DNA of 64,000 nt from Brevibacillus porteri (GTDB taxonomy: Bacteria > Bacillota > Bacilli > Brevibacillales > Brevibacillaceae). Shown one piece after another: positions 26,191-33,364 of the stretch. Where the stretch lies: contig NZ_PXZO01000042.1 in the NCBI RefSeq assembly GCF_003013475.1, positions 1 to 64,000 of the forward strand, read 5' to 3'. The position numbers and the translations under genes are program-made. The notes beneath the pieces are model-generated. The model made no database searches, was not told the origin of the DNA, and saw only the letters and a program-made list of their open reading frames with translations. The stretch's first letter is position 1, and every line of letters starts with the position of its first letter.

Positions 26191-26518
26191 ATACGAGTTT
26201 ATTTCGCAACCGTTGTAGAGCCTGTACTTTACATGCGTGTAGTCGAGAGGGAGAAAGTTCTAACCTCTTTGCGACTTCTCTTTCAGATCTACCTTCAATG
26301 ACCACCTGTTGAATGATGAAACGTTCTCGTTCAGGTAGACTGTTAAGCAATTCCTCAACAAACATCTGGGAATCAACTTCTTGCGTATGACCGATGTCCC
26401 ACTTTTCGTTGGTAAACTGAATTTCCATACGATATTTTTTCTTTGCCTCGTATTGCAACTTCCAAGCTGATCGTTTCAACTGCTGCCTTATCTTCTCCTC
26501 AAGTGATTGTTCTGTCAT
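26183..26518 (-). CDS. sigma-70 region-4-only protein (SigO-like)
   Basis: A 111-residue protein. Residues about 55-108 form a sigma region 4 (LPERERFIIQQVVIEGRSEREVAKRL, then LSPSRLHACKVQALQRLRNKL). The first half is helical and basic and lacks a recognisable region 2. It is translated first, then the overlapping region-2 gene. That order (region 4 then region 2) is the reverse of a normal sigma, so it is not simply a broken ECF gene. It may work as a two-subunit sigma factor or as a phage-type late regulator. Confidence 0.6.
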   Translation of the reverse strand: MTEQSLEEKIRQQLKRSAWKLQYEAKKKYRMEIQFTNEKWDIGHTQEVDSQMFVEELLNSLPERERFIIQQVVIEGRSEREVAKRLELSPSRLHACKVQALQRLRNKLVYA

Positions 26519-26532
26519 ATAATCCCCCCTAC

Positions 26533-26575
26533 CTACTAGGTAAAATAAATGGGTATTTGCTCACAGATTTTTGAG
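26533..26575. repeat. leader motif shared with 28449-28495
   Basis: taggtaaaataaatgggtat, followed by ttgctcacagattttt, shares words in the same order (taggtaaaa, gggt, ttgctcac, gattttt) with the sequence upstream of the DUF4855-like gene. This one lies upstream of the region-4 sigma gene. It may be a common regulatory element. Confidence 0.35.
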
Positions 26576-26721
26576 AAAAAAGGAGATCATACGTTCTGTT
26601 ATACCACAAAAACTGGCAATTTTCGCCATGAATTTCAATATTTTGATACGTTATTGCATCATAGTTCCATGAGTATTTAGGATCATTTTCAAGCAGAATT
26701 CTTTATAACACTTTGATAAAC

Positions 26722-26746
26722 GGAACTTTTTCCCAGTTGGGGCGTC
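26722..26746 (+). promoter_or_regulatory. ECF-type promoter
   Basis: ggaac, 16 nt, cgtc is an excellent match to the ECF (sigma-X/M/W-like) consensus, with the optimal spacer and a T-rich extension after the -35. It drives the secreted-protein gene starting at 26789. Which ECF sigma uses it is unknown; the one at 5967-6554 is a candidate. Confidence 0.6.
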
Positions 26747-26788
26747 TAACAAGTAAAGCGGGAAATTAACTTAGGGAAGGTATTAGCC

Positions 26789-27388
26789 GTGGTAAAAACT
26801 TCGCTTCTCACTTCATTGGCCTTGGCCATTTCAATTGGAATTTCAGGAATTATTGCTCCGTCAGTTTCTGCGAATACTCCTATACCAATTCAAAACGTTC
26901 AGTCCCAGCCTTTGATTGAACATGTAAAATCCATAAAAACAGAACATAAAGGTATTTTCTCAACTGCAATTACTGAAGAATGGTTTAACCCACAAAATGG
27001 TTTTCTACGAGAGGACAATTTTGTAAAAGAACAAGAAAAAATCACTTTAAAATCCAAAGTACATCAATACCCTAACCAAAAATCACTGTTTAAAGAAACA
27101 ATTGACCGGTATCAAGACAAGGATATTTGGACGTATTTAGGTGTTGAGACTTTAAATGGGCAGCAAGTTAAAAAGATGAAAACCATTATTGAGCCGAAAA
27201 GTGGTATTTATCACATCGTGTATGTGAGTTCATCTACGGGGTTACCCATAAAAGAGGATAAATTTGATAACAAGAACGATTTATTGGCTACTTATGTCTA
27301 CTTTTATGATCAAGTAACCGATCCGAATGGTGAGATCTTTAAGGTTAAGGAGAAAAATTTAGAGATCGATCTGCAAAAAACGAAGTGA
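26789..27388 (+). CDS. secreted protein of unknown function, LolA-like in outline
   Basis: A 199-residue precursor with a GTG start and GGGAAGG site. The signal peptide ends near VSANT. The mature part is rich in Lys and beta-strand-like repeats (TAITEEWFNPQNGFLRED, GVETLNGQQVKKMKTIIEPKSGIYHIVYV). It resembles outer-membrane-lipoprotein carrier-like or sigma-regulatory MucB/RseB-type domains seen in Gram-positive secreted proteins. No firm family is assigned. An ECF promoter precedes it and a perfect hairpin terminator overlaps its stop. Confidence 0.6.
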   Translation: MVKTSLLTSLALAISIGISGIIAPSVSANTPIPIQNVQSQPLIEHVKSIKTEHKGIFSTAITEEWFNPQNGFLREDNFVKEQEKITLKSKVHQYPNQKSLFKETIDRYQDKDIWTYLGVETLNGQQVKKMKTIIEPKSGIYHIVYVSSSTGLPIKEDKFDNKNDLLATYVYFYDQVTDPNGEIFKVKEKNLEIDLQKTK

Positions 27389-27408
27389 TTATCACTTCGT
27401 TTTTTGCA
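27372..27408. terminator. perfect bidirectional terminator overlapping a stop codon
   Basis: tgcaaaaaacgaagtgat and its exact complement are separated by one base (18-bp arms). The T-run on either strand serves both the secreted-protein gene and the convergent gene ending at 27424. Confidence 0.85.
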
Positions 27409-27423
27409 TTTTCAACTATGCGA

Positions 27424-28383
27424 TTACACTTCGTAGAAATTGTTGATTGCATCAAAAAGTGAGTTATTATTTAGAAGGTTATGCGTCGATCCAGCGTAGA
27501 AAACCATTGGCGCTTCTTTGACAATTCCAGAGAATGTATCAACATAGTAATCGAACCTGTCAGATCGGCTCTTGCGATAATTATCATCACCTTCCATGGT
27601 TACCCCAATTAATGCTGTGGCCGAAGTCTTTCTTCCACCTCCAACAACGTCTCCATCTAAATCATAGACCTTTTGACGATTGGCACTATCAAACACTTTA
27701 TCCACGTTATCTTGGTAAGGATCGCCTTGAAAATAGTATTGTGGTTGGATGCAAATGATATCAAAAATGTCTGTTCTGTTTGCGATTACCCCTAGATTAT
27801 GAGTGATATTCTCTGCGTACGTTCCGAAGCCATAGTATGGCGCCCACATAAACTCTTTTTTATGTGTATTACGTACTCTGTAAGCAAGATCATTCAACAA
27901 TTTAACCATTTTGTTCGAGGTCGGATTTGAACTGCTGATTTTCTGATCAATTGGGAAAATCGTTTCTGTTCGGAAGTAAAATCCTTCGATACGGTGCTTC
28001 CATTCCTTTTCACCTAAAATTTCGATACATGTGTCTTCTACTTTTCGCATAAAGGATCGATAGTCGGAATAAAAATCATCGATATTTTTAATTGTAGTAA
28101 TATCATTACTAAGTGCTGGCAACGAAATATACAAGTCTTTATGGTCTACATCCGATGCTTTGTATTCAGGTAAAAAATTAGCAAGATCATCAATCATTTG
28201 ATCAATTACAGCATTACGGTCTGACTTGCCCTTTCGATAGTCAAAAAACACTCTATCCATGTTTCCCAGGTGGACTACGAAATCATGAATGTTGGTACCG
28301 GCAAATTTATTTAACATTTTAGTTGTTACTGTGCCATAACCTTCGCCTGTATAAAGATGAATCCCACGCATTCCTTTAGACAT
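27424..28383 (-). CDS. DUF4855-like protein
   Basis: A 319-residue protein with no signal peptide. Segments such as DLYISLPALS, EGFYFRTETIFPID, KEFMWAPYYGFG and FDIICIQPQYYFQGD match the TIM-barrel-like DUF4855 family, whose members are often linked to surface glycans. A GH-like function is possible but unproven. Monocistronic; its leader contains a terminator-like hairpin at 28454-28482, so attenuation is conceivable. Confidence 0.5.
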   Translation of the reverse strand: MSKGMRGIHLYTGEGYGTVTTKMLNKFAGTNIHDFVVHLGNMDRVFFDYRKGKSDRNAVIDQMIDDLANFLPEYKASDVDHKDLYISLPALSNDITTIKNIDDFYSDYRSFMRKVEDTCIEILGEKEWKHRIEGFYFRTETIFPIDQKISSSNPTSNKMVKLLNDLAYRVRNTHKKEFMWAPYYGFGTYAENITHNLGVIANRTDIFDIICIQPQYYFQGDPYQDNVDKVFDSANRQKVYDLDGDVVGGGRKTSATALIGVTMEGDDNYRKSRSDRFDYYVDTFSGIVKEAPMVFYAGSTHNLLNNNSLFDAINNFYEV

Positions 28384-28453
28384 ATTTACAACACTCCTAT
28401 TTTAGATTCGGCGTAATTTTGACCGGTCATCATTTCGCCTTCACTATCTAGGT

Positions 28454-28482
28454 AAAAAAAAGAAGGGTTTGCTCACCCTTCT
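28454..28482 (-). terminator. terminator-like hairpin in the leader of the DUF4855-like gene
   Basis: On the minus strand AGAAGGGT, a 6-nt loop and ACCCTTCT precede eight T. No clear gene ends here from the right, so it may be an attenuator of the gene starting at 28383 or the end of a short RNA. The 28384-28856 gap holds no convincing CDS. Confidence 0.6.
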
Positions 28483-28788
28483 GAAAAGATTTTTGGAATC
28501 AAATTTGTTGTTGAACGTGGCGTGTATCCGCCTAGCCACTTTTCTCAAATCAATAGGAACAAAAAGGAAAACGAAACGGTTTCCCCCAGCTTGTTGGTGC
28601 TTTTTAAACAGCCCCACTTCTGTCACCAAAATTTAGTCCTCGACACTATTCCAACCTTTCGGATGCAAAATGTATCTGTACCATTTTATCTCCAATATGA
28701 TACGAATATAAGTATGAATTTTCCATAATTTCGCCGTGGGATGCGTGTTTAGTGGACAAGGTGCCAGCTTATATAAAAGTAAAAATTT

Positions 28789-28803
28789 TCATAATGATCA
28801 TTG
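28789..28803. promoter_or_regulatory. PerR-box-like sequence before osmC gene
   Basis: tcataatgatcattg matches 10 of 14 defined positions of the PerR consensus (TTATAAT-N-ATTATAA). It lies about 55 nt upstream of an OsmC-type peroxide reductase, so a peroxide response would make sense. The match is only moderate. Confidence 0.3.
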
Positions 28804-28856
28804 GAAAACTATGGTAAAGTTTACTTGTATTGATTATCCAGAAGGGAGTGTGCATC

Positions 28857-29324
28857 ATGCCTGTTGAGACATTCAAAGCAACTGCACATCTACAGAAGGG
28901 AATGGTTGTGAAAGCCAGTTCCAGAAATTTCGAGATAACCATCGATGAACCGAAAAGCCTGGGAGGAACGGATACTGGGATGAACCCTGTTGAACTGGTT
29001 CTCTCCGCACTAGGCGCATGCCAATCTATCGTTGCCAGAGTATATGCCAGAAAGTTTCATATTCAACTCGACGATTTTTGGGTGGAAGTCGAAGGCGATC
29101 TCGATACGGATGGCTTCATGAACAAATCTGATGTTCGACGTGGGTATTCTGAAATCCGATACACCTTTCATATCAAAACCGATGCTCCTAGAGAGCAGGT
29201 AGAGTCTTTTGTGGAATTTTTGGAACAGACATGCCCGGTTGGAGATACGATTGCCAATCCTGTTACGCTGAAATTAAACGGGATTGTTATTGAAAAACCG
29301 GGCGAGATAAAGGCGAATGATTAA
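28857..29324 (+). CDS. OsmC/Ohr-family peroxiredoxin
   Basis: A 155-residue OsmC-fold protein with the two redox cysteines: C55 in ALGACQS and C126 in LEQTCPVGD. These form the peroxidatic/resolving pair that reduces organic hydroperoxides. GGTDTGMNPVELVLSALGAC is the family signature. The ATG at 28857 has AGAAGGGAG 8 nt upstream. Monocistronic, with a strong terminator downstream. Confidence 0.88.
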   Translation: MPVETFKATAHLQKGMVVKASSRNFEITIDEPKSLGGTDTGMNPVELVLSALGACQSIVARVYARKFHIQLDDFWVEVEGDLDTDGFMNKSDVRRGYSEIRYTFHIKTDAPREQVESFVEFLEQTCPVGDTIANPVTLKLNGIVIEKPGEIKAND

Positions 29325-29325
29325 A

Positions 29326-29365
29326 ATAAGGCTCCCAACTGCAACTGGGAGCCTTATCGTCTTTT
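29326..29365 (+). terminator. terminator after osmC-like gene
   Basis: ataaggctccca and tgggagccttat pair around a short loop and are followed by cgtctttttg. It may also serve the convergent uppP. Confidence 0.8.
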
Positions 29366-29371
29366 TGAGTT

Positions 29372-30205
29372 TTACATAAACACAAAGTAAATGACCGCTG
29401 CCAGCACCAAACGATAAATCGCAAAAGGTGTCAGCTTGATGCGATTGATCAGCTTCAAGAAGAAACGGATCGACAGAAGCGCAAACACAAACGCGCTAAT
29501 AAAACCGACGACGAAAAATGGAATGCTGTCCATCGTAATCGCATCCCAGCGCTTCAACAGCGACAAAAAGCTTGCGCCCGCCATGATCGGCACAGCCATA
29601 ATAAACGTGAAGTCTGCCGCCGCCCGATGGCTCATGCCCAACAGTACGCCCCCCGAGATCGTGGAACCCGAACGGGAAAAGCCAGGCCACAGGGAGAAGC
29701 ATTGAATGAGTCCGACCAGCAACGCTTGCTTGTACGTAATTTGGTCAACCGATTCGATCTTGGGACGTCTTGGTCGGAGCCAATCCGCAGCCAGCATGAG
29801 CAAAGCGCCCAGCACCAGACCAATTACAACGGTCTTTGTCGAGAACAAATACTCATCGATGTAGTCGTCAAACAGAACACCCAGAATCCCCGCTGGAATC
29901 AAACCGACAATGACCGTTGCCAAATTCAGTCGAGGTCCTGCCGGAATCTCACTCTTACCCGCCAGCTTTTTCAAGCCGAGCAAGCTCATGAACCGATCCC
30001 ACATCAAAACGACAACAGCCAAAATCGAACCGAGCTGAATGACAATCTTGAAGGTGTTCGCCACTTCTGGTGAAAACATCTCCTTCGTTTGGAACAAAAA
30101 GTCATCCACGATAATCATGTGACCCGTAGAGGAAACCGGGGCAAACTCAGTCAACCCTTCTACTAGCCCCAGCACAATCGCGACAAAAGCTTCCCAGAGA
30201 CCCAA
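29372..30205 (-). CDS. uppP: undecaprenyl-diphosphate phosphatase UppP (BacA)
   Basis: About 277 residues with eight helices. The two conserved motifs are EGLTEFAPVSSTGH (Glu-rich loop) and LWPGFSRSGSTISGG (the PGxSRSG catalytic loop). It regenerates undecaprenyl phosphate from the diphosphate at the membrane and gives bacitracin tolerance. I choose the TTG at 30205, with AGGAG 10 nt upstream, which gives the usual short N-terminus. An upstream TTG at 30241 would add 12 residues. Confidence 0.93.
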   Translation of the reverse strand: MGLWEAFVAIVLGLVEGLTEFAPVSSTGHMIIVDDFLFQTKEMFSPEVANTFKIVIQLGSILAVVVLMWDRFMSLLGLKKLAGKSEIPAGPRLNLATVIVGLIPAGILGVLFDDYIDEYLFSTKTVVIGLVLGALLMLAADWLRPRRPKIESVDQITYKQALLVGLIQCFSLWPGFSRSGSTISGGVLLGMSHRAAADFTFIMAVPIMAGASFLSLLKRWDAITMDSIPFFVVGFISAFVFALLSIRFFLKLINRIKLTPFAIYRLVLAAVIYFVFM

Positions 30206-30406
30206 AAATTCCACGCTCCTATGAATGATGTCCAAAATCAATAGGTAGTAGCCGCCCTGTAAAAGAGCAGACTACCGCTTCTAGCATTATAACGTTCATC
30301 TCCGGTACAAAGTTACATTGTGATAGAAAAACATTCTAGCAATTTATTGATGGTTTCCCATAGTAAAAGCCCTCATGTTTTTCTTGATTCATTTTTACTC
30401 TGCAAG

Positions 30407-30489
30407 ATGTGAATCGAAAAGCCGCGTAGGCCGAAGCGCAGACTGGAAATTCGCTTCTTCCCCCACCACTAGCCCCTACCGATTCACAT
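30407..30489. repeat. long-range inverted repeat at the end of the GH18-like gene
   Basis: atgtgaatcg and cgattcacat (10-bp perfect arms) enclose about 63 nt containing a smaller stem (gaagcg/cgcttc). The right arm runs into the last codons of the GH18-like gene. It probably folds as a terminator or 3'-end structure for the exopolysaccharide operon. Confidence 0.4.
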
Positions 30490-31540
30490 ATTGCAATGTC
30501 CCTTCCCCCATGTCACCTAGTCGCCAGAGCGCCATTTTCTCGATGCCCGCTTTCTTCGCAACTGCGACCCATTGAGACAGTGTCTCTTCATCCGCATACC
30601 AAACCGTGTGCTTTTGTCCGTCTTCACCCATGTAGTCGAAGTACAAACTGCCACTCGCTTTATCCCGCTTTGGCGGCTCGATACTGGAGATAGCAAGGTC
30701 TGCTGCCTGTTTTTCCGTCACAGCCGTCACTTTTCCATCAGAAGCCCAATCAAATCCGCCTACAGAGAGGGCCATGACTTTGTCACCCGGTACTTTTTTC
30801 ATTCGAGTGGCGAGTTGTTCAATAAATGCATGATCGGCTTTGGGACCTGGCTCTGTATTCGTTCCGTACAAATTATAAGCCATCATGACGTAAGTAGGAC
30901 CCTTTGGTAATGCCAAGTCTTCAATCGGCGCGCGCGGCTCCAATACGATGCGAAGTGACTTCCCCTCCTGCTCCATATGCTGATACAAGGTATGGATAAA
31001 AGTAAGGAAGTTGTCCCAGTCTTTCTCGCCAATTCTCTCATAATCGATTTCTAAACCATGAAAGCCATTCTGGATCACAGCATTCTTGATCTCCATAATG
31101 TGCTTGGTACGGCTTGCATCTGTCGCCATGAGCCGGCTGACAATCGACGGGTCCTTTTGAACCTGCGTACCATCACTGTTAAGACGATCATTCACAATGG
31201 TCAAATCGAGATCGACATAGCTGCCCTGCTTCGAGGCTTCCTTGATCTCAGGCATCGCCTTGGTCATTCGGTCAGTAAAGTGCAGCTTGTCGTTTTCATC
31301 AAAATACGCCGCGAAGACTTGCACACTGGACAGGCCATCCGTCATCCTGCGGAAATCCTCCAAACCGGATTCCCACTGCCAGTCTACCACCCAAGCAGAC
31401 AATTCCGTCGTGTTGTTGGCTGCATCTACACTCTCCAAGCTTTCCGTATCATTCCATTTCGTCATGTACCACACGAGGGTGATACACACTCCTATCAGAA
31501 GAACAGTCAAAATGATCGATCGTTTCTTGATGTTTGACAC
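30476..31540 (-). CDS. membrane-anchored GH18-like glycosidase
   Basis: A 354-residue protein anchored by an N-terminal helix (IILTVLLIGVCITLVWYM). It has a GH18-type barrel: GLEIDYERI carries the conserved acidic catalytic stretch (DxxDxDxE-like, ending in Glu), with YVMMAYNLYG and MALWRLGDMGEG as later signatures. GH18-like domains in spore and EPS clusters cleave N-acetylglucosamine-containing glycans. It is the last gene of the exopolysaccharide operon and may trim or release polymer. The start is a GTG with AAGGGGGA upstream. Confidence 0.78.
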   Translation of the reverse strand: MSNIKKRSIILTVLLIGVCITLVWYMTKWNDTESLESVDAANNTTELSAWVVDWQWESGLEDFRRMTDGLSSVQVFAAYFDENDKLHFTDRMTKAMPEIKEASKQGSYVDLDLTIVNDRLNSDGTQVQKDPSIVSRLMATDASRTKHIMEIKNAVIQNGFHGLEIDYERIGEKDWDNFLTFIHTLYQHMEQEGKSLRIVLEPRAPIEDLALPKGPTYVMMAYNLYGTNTEPGPKADHAFIEQLATRMKKVPGDKVMALSVGGFDWASDGKVTAVTEKQAADLAISSIEPPKRDKASGSLYFDYMGEDGQKHTVWYADEETLSQWVAVAKKAGIEKMALWRLGDMGEGTLQYVNR

Positions 31541-31567
31541 CTTACACTGATCCCCCTTGTTTCGGAT

Positions 31568-33340
31568 TTAAAAGGTGTCGATGACCCAGTCCATTGTGGC
31601 AGAAAAAGCTTTCTTGATCGAGCTGACGACTCCTGCTAACCCTGTCTGCACATTACTGAACAGCATCTGCTGCTCACCACTCGGTTGCGCCAAGGACTCT
31701 ATTTTTACGTCCGCAAACACCCCGTCATAAATGTCGTCCTTTTTGTTCTCTTCACTATAGGCCGCTTCCAATGCAACGCCACCGCTGCTCATACTCGGGT
31801 CGATCTGTTGCTGATCCAAAAGCGGTATCTTGTCCACGGAAACACTGAGACGGTCGCCTTGAACAGTGACTTCGAGTGGACGCGTATTTTTAATGTTAAT
31901 CGGGTATTTCTCCAGCTCCGGAGCACCAGACTCGCCTTGCTCCCTCGTATAGACCGAAGCACGGTCGAAGGTCAAATCCTCAGGATTCCAAATCACTTGG
32001 CTCAATTCCGTCTTGAAAAGCTCCTGAACTTCGCCTTTTTCCTTCTTCTGCTCGACGCGCAGCTCATTATCATGCAGGACAACCCGTACAAAGCTGTCTT
32101 TTTCCCGATCATAACGCAAATAAATGGACTGCTTGCCGATTACATTCCCTTCCAGCTTGGCAGAAAGCTTGATATCCTTCTGGCTGTCGCTGTTTTTTAA
32201 ATATAACATGCCAAAGCCAGCAGCTGGAGAGGTCAGGACGATCTGATCCTCCATAAATTGCGCGGCACCACCGAGACGATCCCACTCTTTGGCCTGCTCT
32301 TCATCGCCGCGAACAAAGCGAATCTTCTCGTCGGTGTCTTTTTGGATACGCATCAACAAATGATTCGTGTACCAGTAAGGCTCTGGCTGCACACGGGTCA
32401 GGTTGTACAGATCCCCCTCGCTGTCGTTGTAGGCGGTTCCTCCCCGGTTAACGTGCATCGTAAAATACTTTTTGATATTCGCGTCGTTCGCATCCGCTAC
32501 CAAGCGATTCATGCCACCATACAGGGTGTTTGCATGCATGATCATATAGGCACCTGGGACAAAGCCCAATTGATCCATATACGTATCATTCATCAGCTTG
32601 TAGTCTTCGTTTATTCTCGCTTCCATCTTGCTTCTGTCTTCAATCGGGATCATATTGCTGTCACGGATAAAGTCCATCAAGTAGTGGTTATAGTAACCCA
32701 CCTTTGTTTTATTCGTTAATTCACCCTCATCCTTCACACCGATGAAATTGCCCTGATCATCAAACACATTGATATACGTCAACCGATAGCCGTTGGAACC
32801 AAGCTCCCAGAAGCCAGTTTCCATCATTTTTTTCATGTCTTCCGGTTGCAGGAATTTATTCTCGCTGTTCCCCATCTTGTTGCCGTATGACAATGCTGTT
32901 GCTTTGAAGTTGTACTTCTCCAAAAGCGGCTGGGCAAACAAGCTCGAATCGTTGCGGCCATCTTCAAAGGCTAAAAACAGTGCCTTGTCAGGAAGTGGCT
33001 TCTTTTTCTTGTAAAAGTCCAAGATATCTTGTTGCGAGATCGTTTGATAGCCCTGGTCATACAACGCTTGAAGCTGTTCATCCAATTGCTTCTTGGCTAC
33101 CAGCTTCGGTGTACCCGAACGACCCACGCCAAAATAGGAGATGGCGATAAAGCCTTTTTCATTCGTCCAGCTCGCTCTATTCGGTTCCTCGTACTTCTTC
33201 CAATCAAATACAGCATTGAATAACATGACGCCCAAGACGACTAAGATAGCGATCTGGATCAGCGTCTTGATGAATTTATTGCGATCTTTTTTCCGATAGT
33301 CCAAGACATCGCTCATCGTTTTCCCCATAACTCCTGACAC
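31568..33340 (-). CDS. membrane-anchored polysaccharide-deacetylase-like protein with C-terminal jelly-roll region
   Basis: About 590 residues. One membrane helix (TLIQIAILVVLGVMLFNAV) is followed by a NodB/PgaB-like region (ALFLAFEDGRND takes the place of TFDDG; WELGSNGYRLTY) in which the usual histidine pair is not obvious. Residues about 390-560 form a beta-rich lectin-like domain. It probably modifies or exports the polymer made by the upstream synthase. The start is ambiguous: the GTG at 33340 has AAAGGGAG 5 nt upstream; a GTG at 33364 and an ATG at 33328 are alternatives. Catalytic activity is uncertain. Confidence 0.6.
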   Translation of the reverse strand: MSGVMGKTMSDVLDYRKKDRNKFIKTLIQIAILVVLGVMLFNAVFDWKKYEEPNRASWTNEKGFIAISYFGVGRSGTPKLVAKKQLDEQLQALYDQGYQTISQQDILDFYKKKKPLPDKALFLAFEDGRNDSSLFAQPLLEKYNFKATALSYGNKMGNSENKFLQPEDMKKMMETGFWELGSNGYRLTYINVFDDQGNFIGVKDEGELTNKTKVGYYNHYLMDFIRDSNMIPIEDRSKMEARINEDYKLMNDTYMDQLGFVPGAYMIMHANTLYGGMNRLVADANDANIKKYFTMHVNRGGTAYNDSEGDLYNLTRVQPEPYWYTNHLLMRIQKDTDEKIRFVRGDEEQAKEWDRLGGAAQFMEDQIVLTSPAAGFGMLYLKNSDSQKDIKLSAKLEGNVIGKQSIYLRYDREKDSFVRVVLHDNELRVEQKKEKGEVQELFKTELSQVIWNPEDLTFDRASVYTREQGESGAPELEKYPINIKNTRPLEVTVQGDRLSVSVDKIPLLDQQQIDPSMSSGGVALEAAYSEENKKDDIYDGVFADVKIESLAQPSGEQQMLFSNVQTGLAGVVSSIKKAFSATMDWVIDTF

Positions 33341-33364
33341 CCTCACTCCCTTTGTCTTTCCCAC

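Noticed and set aside
25954-26518. The two overlapping sigma-like genes as one gene broken by a frameshift
   Set aside because: Region 4 is encoded first and region 2 second, the reverse of an intact sigma, so a single frameshift cannot explain it.
28444-28629. A 61-residue minus-strand frame in the 28.4-28.8 kb gap
   Set aside because: No ribosome site, and it runs through a terminator-like hairpin. I treat the area as leader or RNA region instead.
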